This document shows positions 1 through 3,782 of a stretch of 7,781 nucleotides of DNA, piece by piece. A program made the translations under genes and the position numbers. The DNA is from Candidatus Microgenomates bacterium (lineage in GTDB: Bacteria; Patescibacteria; Microgenomatia; JADHYG01): assembly GCA_016782545.1 (NCBI GenBank), contig JADHYG010000048.1:1-7781 (forward strand). Reading direction: 5' to 3'. Under the pieces are notes generated by a model. The model saw only the letters and a list, made by a program, of their open reading frames with translations. It was not told where the DNA came from and ran no database searches. Every line of letters begins with the position of its first letter. Position 1 is the stretch's first letter.

Positions 1-160
1 AAATAGCGGCTATTTTTTTATCCTTGAAATAATTGGCAAGTAATTTTGCGTTTTCCTTGCCTTCTGCACTTAAAGGAAACCCCGGCAATCGGCCGGGAAC
101 AACTCTTCGCGGATTTTCATATTCACAATGCCGAACAAGATAAATTGTTGTTTCTGCCAT
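1..160 (-). CDS. Histidine phosphatase family protein (phosphoglycerate mutase-like), 5' part only
   Basis: The reverse strand from ATG at 160 reads 53 codons to the window edge, beginning MAETTIYLVRHCEYENP and followed by a GRLPGFPLSAEG segment. This is the N-terminus of the histidine phosphatase superfamily: a short beta strand, the catalytic Arg-His pair (R10, H11), then the GR.xgxPLSxxG segment that precedes the first helix. The family transfers phosphate through the histidine; substrates range from phosphoglycerate to small phosphoesters, and this fragment cannot identify which. The usual RHG triplet is RHC here (C12). The gene lies 19 nt downstream of the PIN gene on the same strand, so it may be co-transcribed. 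No clear Shine-Dalgarno precedes its ATG. The fold is fairly certain; the substrate is unknown. Confidence 0.8.
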   Translation of the reverse strand, partial: MAETTIYLVRHCEYENPRRVVPGRLPGFPLSAEGKENAKLLANYFKDKKIAAI

Positions 161-179
161 TATTTGATTTTACTAAATT

Positions 180-617
180 TTATTCTCTTTCTCTCAATCT
201 CCAATATTGAAGAAAAAAGCCGGGGCGGACGACTAGTAAGTTAAAATCTTCTTTAATTTTTTCTCGTTGATAATGTTTTATATTGTATGTTAAAAGAAAT
301 CTTGCTTTTCCAGAAATTGCGGCCGCAAGGATGTGAACATCAGAAGGATCGTTGAGATAATTGGTTAGTTTTTTTATTGACTTAGGAGATAATTTAACTT
401 TTGCTGAATCTTTTTTAAAACTCTCCCAAAGTTTTTTATTTGCCTGCCAGATAAAGCTCGGTCGACGCATTACTAGCTCAATTTCCTTAATTTGTTCTTT
501 GCTGGTAAAAATTTTAACTTTTTTGTGAGGTAAAAAATTGCTTAAAAGAAAATGGCCGGCCCCCTTAGAAGAAATCAGGCCGGCAATTACTACATCAGAA
601 TCAAGAACAAGCTTCAT
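180..617 (-). CDS. PIN-domain ribonuclease, probable toxin of a toxin-antitoxin pair (COG1569-like)
   Basis: The protein has 145 residues, a normal size for a single PIN domain. It opens MKLVLDSDVVIAGLIS, giving the first acidic residue D6 (with D8). The SKEQIKEIELVMRRP helix supplies E45, and DPSDVHILAAA supplies D93. The strand LLTYNIKHY then occupies the place where many relatives have VTGD, and the C-terminus ends in an RPGFFLQ-type segment typical of the 'PIN family putative toxin component' group. Such proteins cleave RNA with Mg2+ or Mn2+ held by the acidic cluster. The fourth acidic position is N112 here, with no Asp at 115 either, so activity is not assured. Its start overlaps the stop of the upstream helix-turn-helix gene by 4 nt (ATGA), implying coupled translation and supporting a toxin-antitoxin pairing. 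A stand-alone RNA-processing nuclease is the alternative. Confidence 0.8.
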   Translation of the reverse strand: MKLVLDSDVVIAGLISSKGAGHFLLSNFLPHKKVKIFTSKEQIKEIELVMRRPSFIWQANKKLWESFKKDSAKVKLSPKSIKKLTNYLNDPSDVHILAAAISGKARFLLTYNIKHYQREKIKEDFNLLVVRPGFFLQYWRLRERE

Positions 618-874
618 TTTTTCTTTCTAACCGTTTTTAAAAGAGAATTAATTTTCTTCAGGTTCTTTTCATCCTCTTTTTCCATTTGGACAATATCATA
701 ATCTAAACCAGTGGACACCCAAGAAAGGGCCATTGGCGGAATGCGATAAAGTCTTTTGCCAATTTTTTTAGCTAAAAGCTCGCCGTTTTTTATCATTTTA
801 TAAACAAGAGCCTCATTGATCTGAAGGATTTTGGCTGTTTGTTCTGGTGTTAAAGCAAGTGTATTTTGTTCCAT
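614..874 (-). CDS. Helix-turn-helix (excisionase/MerR-like, HTH_17 type) DNA-binding protein, probable antitoxin
   Basis: This 86-residue protein has an N-terminal winged helix-turn-helix at about residues 8-46: LTPEQTAKILQINEALVYKMI, then the NGELLAKKIGKRLYRIP wing. That is the usual pattern of the excisionase-family HTH domain. The remainder (about 50-86) is charged and ends in a Lys/Arg-rich tail, a likely region for binding the toxin partner. The gene comes first in a two-gene unit with the PIN nuclease and overlaps it by ATGA, the usual order for antitoxin before toxin. Its start at 874 lies inside a perfect 16-bp palindrome that also covers the -10 box, so autorepression is the natural reading. 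The promoter predicts an almost leaderless mRNA, and no Shine-Dalgarno is visible. The antitoxin role is inferred from context; DNA binding is well supported. Confidence 0.8.
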   Translation of the reverse strand: MEQNTLALTPEQTAKILQINEALVYKMIKNGELLAKKIGKRLYRIPPMALSWVSTGLDYDIVQMEKEDEKNLKKINSLLKTVRKKK

Positions 875-889
875 TAGAATCGATTCTAA
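874..889. promoter_or_regulatory. Perfect 16-bp palindromic operator for the HTH/PIN pair
   Basis: TTAGAATCGATTCTAA is identical to its reverse complement over all 16 bases. It covers the predicted -10 hexamer (TAGAAT on the minus strand, 888-883) and reaches the first base of the antitoxin start codon. A dimeric binder, presumably the HTH protein or its complex with the PIN protein, would block polymerase directly. The symmetry is seen in the sequence; the identity of the binder is inferred. Confidence 0.65.
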
Positions 890-911
890 ACTATTTTAAT
901 ATCTTTGTCAA
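883..911 (-). promoter_or_regulatory. Sigma-70-type promoter of the HTH/PIN operon
   Basis: On the minus strand TTGACA (911-906) is followed by exactly 17 nt and TAGAAT (888-883). That is a perfect -35 box, ideal spacing and five of six -10 matches. Transcription should begin near 876-874, at or next to the ATG at 874, giving a leaderless or nearly leaderless message. This agrees with the lack of a ribosome binding site. Confidence 0.7.
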
Positions 912-940
912 GAGCTTTTTTAATTAGTTTATTTTACCCC

Positions 941-969
941 TTGACAAATAAAATTGTCTTTAGTATACC
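941..969 (+). promoter_or_regulatory. Promoter of the copper operon
   Basis: TTGACA (941-946) is followed by 17 nt and TATACC (964-969): a perfect -35 box with a four-of-six -10 box. The weak half of the -10 is the same TATACC motif that builds the CsoR-like operator, so promoter and operator are interleaved. The start would fall near 976, leaving a leader of about 14 nt before the csoR ATG. The promoter stands back to back with the TA promoter; the two -35 boxes are 29 bp apart. Confidence 0.65.
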
Positions 970-990
970 TATACCATAGGTGGTGGTATA
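964..990. promoter_or_regulatory. CsoR-type operator overlapping the -10 box and ribosome binding site
   Basis: TATACC occurs twice in tandem (964-969 and 970-975) and is answered by its reverse complement GGTATA at 985-990. The inner pair gives TATACC-N9-GGTATA, close to the ATACC...GGTAT symmetry known for CsoR operators such as that of Bacillus subtilis copZA. A further perfect inverted pair, ACCTAT (967-972) and ATAGGT (976-981), lies inside. Binding here would cover the -10 box, the transcription start and the AGGTGG Shine-Dalgarno of csoR. Confidence 0.6.
978..983 (+). promoter_or_regulatory. Ribosome binding site deciding the csoR start
   Basis: AGGTGG lies 6 nt before the ATG at 990. 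It supports that start over the in-frame TTG at 954, which falls inside the promoter spacer, upstream of the predicted transcription start. Confidence 0.6.
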
Positions 991-1280
991 TGCTATCTGA
1001 AAATAAAAAACAAAAACAAAAAGTTTTAATTTGTTTAAAAAAAGCCAATTCTCATATTAAAAAAGTCGTTCAAATGACTGAAAGCGGCGACTATTGCATT
1101 GACATCATCCAACAAATCCTCGCCGTTCAAGGACTTCTCCGCTCCTGCCAAGCTCATATCCTGGAAAGCCATTTAGAAACCTGCTTTTTGCGGGGCATGG
1201 AAGGTAAAAGTGAAAAAAATAAAAAAGAATTAATTAAGGAAATTTTAAGAATTACAAAATTATCTAATAAATATGGATAA
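990..1280 (+). CDS. csoR: Copper-sensing transcriptional repressor CsoR
   Basis: This 96-residue protein is all-helical and matches the CsoR/RcnR (DUF156) family in length. Starting at ATG 990, the Cu(I) ligands fall at C36 (in GDYC), H61 and C65 (in ESHLETC). This Cys-His-Cys set sits where Mycobacterium tuberculosis CsoR has C36, H61 and C65, and the second-shell Tyr is present at Y35. The formaldehyde and nickel branches (FrmR, RcnR) and persulfide sensors (CstR) lack this exact set, so copper is the probable effector. In the known mechanism the apo tetramer binds the operator and Cu(I) releases it. The protein lies at the head of the operon, behind a matching operator. Its stop overlaps the next start by 8 nt, so translation of the second gene is probably coupled. 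C15 and C53 are extra cysteines. Confidence 0.92.
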   Translation: MLSENKKQKQKVLICLKKANSHIKKVVQMTESGDYCIDIIQQILAVQGLLRSCQAHILESHLETCFLRGMEGKSEKNKKELIKEILRITKLSNKYG

Positions 1281-1839
1281 TAAAGGTCAGTTTAAAATCG
1301 ATAGTAAAAAAATAGTCATTTTTCTGGGCGTGGTTATTTTAATCCTCGCTGCCTTTTTAAAAACAATAAATAAAGCAGGGCCTAACAACCCCGCCGGTGT
1401 TTTAGGAGAAAAAAATCCAAGCAACTCACCAATAGCAGTTAATGATGGTTTTTTAGGTGATAAAGGCGACACTGTCAGCGCGCAAGGAGATACTGTCTAT
1501 ATTGCCGAGTCAAAAGTTAGCGACGGCAATTTGCACGCCTTTAACTATTATTCTGAAGACTTTAAAAAAAGCCTTTATTTTTTCGTTGTCAAGGCTTCAG
1601 ATGGAACTTATCGGGCCGCGGCTAATGCTTGCGAGGTTTGTTATGGAGCCAAAACAGGCTTTAAACAGGTCAACGATAAAATCCGCTGTGAAAATTGTCG
1701 CAACACTTATTCAAAAGACCAGATTGCTCTTCAAAAAGGAGGCTGTAATCCCCGTCCAATAGATAAAGATGTGGAGGTTATTGATGGTCAATTAACAATC
1801 AATCTTTCTGATCTTGAAAAAACAGCTGATCTTTTCTAA
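1273..1839 (+). CDS. Membrane-anchored DUF2318-like cysteine protein
   Basis: The 188-residue protein has one N-terminal membrane segment (about 13-30) after a short basic stretch, then a low-complexity linker and a C-terminal domain outside the membrane. From about residue 73 the domain reads DTVYIAESKVSDGNLHAF, then FFVVKASDGTYRAAANACEVC, then IRCENC and GGCNPRPI. This matches DUF2318, described as an Fe-S- or metal-binding domain and found beside iron transporters such as the FTR1/P19 loci. Cysteines are C120-x-x-C123, C139-x-x-C142 and C158, with H88 upstream. The gene overlaps csoR by 8 nt and lacks a Shine-Dalgarno, so it depends on coupling. Its place in a CsoR-led operon suggests copper as ligand, either directly or as a redox partner. 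Family assignment is from memory of the motif pattern; function is inferred. Confidence 0.75.
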   Translation: MDNKGQFKIDSKKIVIFLGVVILILAAFLKTINKAGPNNPAGVLGEKNPSNSPIAVNDGFLGDKGDTVSAQGDTVYIAESKVSDGNLHAFNYYSEDFKKSLYFFVVKASDGTYRAAANACEVCYGAKTGFKQVNDKIRCENCRNTYSKDQIALQKGGCNPRPIDKDVEVIDGQLTINLSDLEKTADLF

Positions 1840-1853
1840 TTTCCTTTAAGATT

Positions 1854-2234
1854 ATGAAAAAACTATTAGTGAGTAAACTGCCAGTTAAATCTCTTTTTTT
1901 GTTTTTAAGCGGTGTTTTTTTAGCTGCTATATTGTTTATCACTGCGCGCAGTGATAATTTCTCAAGCTTAAGTTCTCAGGAAATGCATCAAAGAATCATC
2001 AAAGAACGCGATTTTGCTATCCAAAAAGCCGCTAAGGAAGGGTCTTATAAGTGCTGTATTGATCCGCCTTGCACCATGTGTTATATGGAAGCAAATGAGT
2101 GGAACAATCAAACTGCTGGCACTTGTGCTTGCGATGAATTGATCGCCCAGGGTAAAGATCCCTGTCCACAATGTGAGAGGGGTCTTTGCTCGGCAAGCAA
2201 AGAAGGCTTTTGTGAAACTGAAAGTTTAAAATGA
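1854..2234 (+). CDS. Small membrane-anchored cysteine-rich protein, function unknown
   Basis: The 126-residue protein has a basic N-terminus, one hydrophobic segment (about 12-31) acting as signal anchor or signal peptide, a short charged helix, and a compact cysteine-rich domain. The ten cysteines are C67, C68, C73, C76, C91, C93, C104, C107, C112 and C120, arranged as CCIDPPCTMC, TCAC, and CPQC followed by two single cysteines. Two CxxC pairs, one CxC, Met75 and Met78 make it a plausible soft-metal binder on the outer face of the membrane. I do not recognise a named family. It starts 14 nt after the DUF2318-like gene with no obvious Shine-Dalgarno, and its TGA overlaps the next ATG by 4 nt. 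Context suggests extracytoplasmic Cu(I) capture; a disulfide-rich structural protein is the alternative. Confidence 0.75.
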   Translation: MKKLLVSKLPVKSLFLFLSGVFLAAILFITARSDNFSSLSSQEMHQRIIKERDFAIQKAAKEGSYKCCIDPPCTMCYMEANEWNNQTAGTCACDELIAQGKDPCPQCERGLCSASKEGFCETESLK

Positions 2235-3781
2235 AAAACAAAAAACAATCAAACATCAAAGAATGTGTTTTCCAAGTTAAAGGCATGCATTGTGCTTCTT
2301 GTGAGCTTTTAATAGAACAAAAATTGCTTAAAAATCAAAATGTTGAATCAGTTGAAGCCTCGGCAAATACTGGTAAAATAACTGTTTTTTATAAAAAAGA
2401 AGAGCCTTCTCTTGCAAAATTAAACAATGAGTTTAAAAAAGAAGGTTATGTTTTTTTAAAAAAATCTTTGCAAGAAACAAAGAAAAGCTCTTTGTTCACT
2501 CTTGTTCCAAGCGGTCACCTCTTAATAAACAAAACAAAACTTTTTCGTTTTCTTTATACTTTTTTCATCACTTTCTTTCTCATTACTGGCTTTCTGCTTT
2601 TAAGCAAGTCTTCTTTTGCGGCCCGAGTGGCTGTTAATTCTTCATCGGCTTTGCCAGCCTTTTTCCTTTTTGGAGCCATGGCAGGCATCTCAAGCTGCGC
2701 CGCTTTAGTCGGCGGGCTTGTTTTATCAATGTCCAAACAATGGCTAGATCTTTATAAAACTAAAGCGTCATCCTGGCAAAAATTCCAACCCCATCTTTTA
2801 TTTAATACTGGAAGAATTATCTCTTTTACCATTCTCGGCGCCCTTTTAGGCACTTTTGGTGCTTTTATTCAAATGTCGCTGACCGCCACTGCAATTTTAA
2901 CCATGGGTGTTTCAATGATGATGGTTTTCTTGGCCTTGTCAATGCTGGGAATAAAGCGTTTTCAAAGATTTCAGCTAACCACCCCTAAATTTATCACCCG
3001 CTTTGTAGCCGACGAAACAAACTTTCAAGGCAAATACATGCCTTTTATACTAGGCGCTTTGACAATTTTTTTACCCTGCGGTTTTACTTTAACCACTCAG
3101 GGTTTAAGCTTAGCTTCTGGCAGCAGCATTCGTGGGGCGTTAATGATGCTCTTTTTTGCCTTAGGCACTTTACCAACACTGGTTCTTATTGGTTTTTCCA
3201 CGGTTAAATTAACAGCCAAGCCTCATCTTTCAGGCACCTTTTTGAAAATTGCCGGCATCATGGTTTTGTTTTTTGGCGCTTATAATTTCAATGCCCAACT
3301 TAATGTTTTGGGTCTTCCCAGTCTTGACGATCTCAAGCTTAATACTTCACAGGTTCAAATCTCAAAAGATGGTTTCGCGCCTATTATTAATGGCAAACAA
3401 GTCTTAAAGATGGATGCCTTGGCTTATAAATACGAGCCAAGCAGTTTTAAGGTTAAAGCAGGTACACCAGTCAGATGGGAGATAACTAATAAAGGAGTCA
3501 GCGGCTGCACCAATGCGATTGTTTCCAAAGGTCTATTTGACGGACAAATTCCTCTTGACAAGGACTTGAATGTCAAAGAATTTACACCTCAAAGGACGGG
3601 AAAATATAAATTTAGCTGCTGGATGGGTATGGTTTCTGGCATGATCGAAGTTGCTGATGCCAGCGGCCTTACTGAACCAGTCCAAAAAGAAATTCCCGCC
3701 GGCGCTGGAGGTGGCTGTGGAGGTGGCTGTGGAGGTGGCTGTGGCGGTGGCTGTGGCAATCCAGGCTGTTCTTATAGATAA
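2231..3781 (+). CDS. HMA / TauE-SafE-like membrane / cupredoxin-like fusion protein with a (CGGG)n tail
   Basis: The protein has 516 residues and four parts. Residues 12-80 form a heavy-metal-associated domain with GMHCASC (C21, C24). Residues 104-352 contain about seven membrane segments of the sulfite-exporter TauE/SafE (DsbD/CcdA-like) type, with conserved-looking cysteines C156 ([10 protein letters not shown]) and C283 (FLPCGFT). Residues 375-476 form a cupredoxin-like domain containing C426 and the FSCWMGM motif (C463, M465, M467) but no histidine. Residues 490-513 are a glycine/cysteine tail with C496, C500, C504, C508 and C513. Seven segments would put the HMA domain in the cytoplasm and the cupredoxin and tail outside. 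It probably moves or passes Cu(I), or electrons, across the membrane and holds the metal outside. The start overlaps the previous stop (ATGA). Family members with HMA plus cupredoxin ends exist; the mechanism here is inferred. Confidence 0.85.
   Translation: MKNKKQSNIKECVFQVKGMHCASCELLIEQKLLKNQNVESVEASANTGKITVFYKKEEPSLAKLNNEFKKEGYVFLKKSLQETKKSSLFTLVPSGHLLINKTKLFRFLYTFFITFFLITGFLLLSKSSFAARVAVNSSSALPAFFLFGAMAGISSCAALVGGLVLSMSKQWLDLYKTKASSWQKFQPHLLFNTGRIISFTILGALLGTFGAFIQMSLTATAILTMGVSMMMVFLALSMLGIKRFQRFQLTTPKFITRFVADETNFQGKYMPFILGALTIFLPCGFTLTTQGLSLASGSSIRGALMMLFFALGTLPTLVLIGFSTVKLTAKPHLSGTFLKIAGIMVLFFGAYNFNAQLNVLGLPSLDDLKLNTSQVQISKDGFAPIINGKQVLKMDALAYKYEPSSFKVKAGTPVRWEITNKGVSGCTNAIVSKGLFDGQIPLDKDLNVKEFTPQRTGKYKFSCWMGMVSGMIEVADASGLTEPVQKEIPAGAGGGCGGGCGGGCGGGCGNPGCSYR
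3707..3754 (+). repeat. Four tandem 12-bp units encoding the CGGG tail
   Basis: GGAGGTGGCTGT is repeated four times (3707, 3719, 3731, 3743); the last unit differs by one base (C for A). It encodes the Gly-Gly-Gly-Cys repeats of the fusion protein. Each of the first three units holds GGAGGT, a strong Shine-Dalgarno-like core, far from any start codon. A perfect 12-bp repeat keeps the frame when it expands or contracts, so tail length may vary between strains. Confidence 0.9.
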
Positions 3782-3782
3782 A

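Noticed and set aside
81..97. CCCGGC/GCCGGG inverted repeat in the histidine-phosphatase gene
   Set aside because: The 6-bp stem is explained by conserved Pro-Gly-Arg codons (GRLPG) of the family.
943..958. GACAA-N6-TTGTC inverted repeat in the copper promoter
   Set aside because: Only 5 bp per arm, AT-rich, and partly made by the -35 hexamer; likely chance.
954..989. Extended csoR start at the in-frame TTG at 954
   Set aside because: It lies inside the promoter spacer, upstream of the predicted transcription start. The ATG at 990 has a Shine-Dalgarno, and numbering from it puts the copper ligands at their family positions.
3707..3754. Possible CRISPR array
   Set aside because: The 12-bp units are contiguous, without spacers, and are translated in the frame of the membrane protein.
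3651..3782. Upstream in-frame ATG at 3651 as the copA start
   Set aside because: It would translate the Gly/Cys repeat of the preceding gene in another frame (EVAVEVAV...), with no homology. The ATG at 3783 directly starts the HMA domain.
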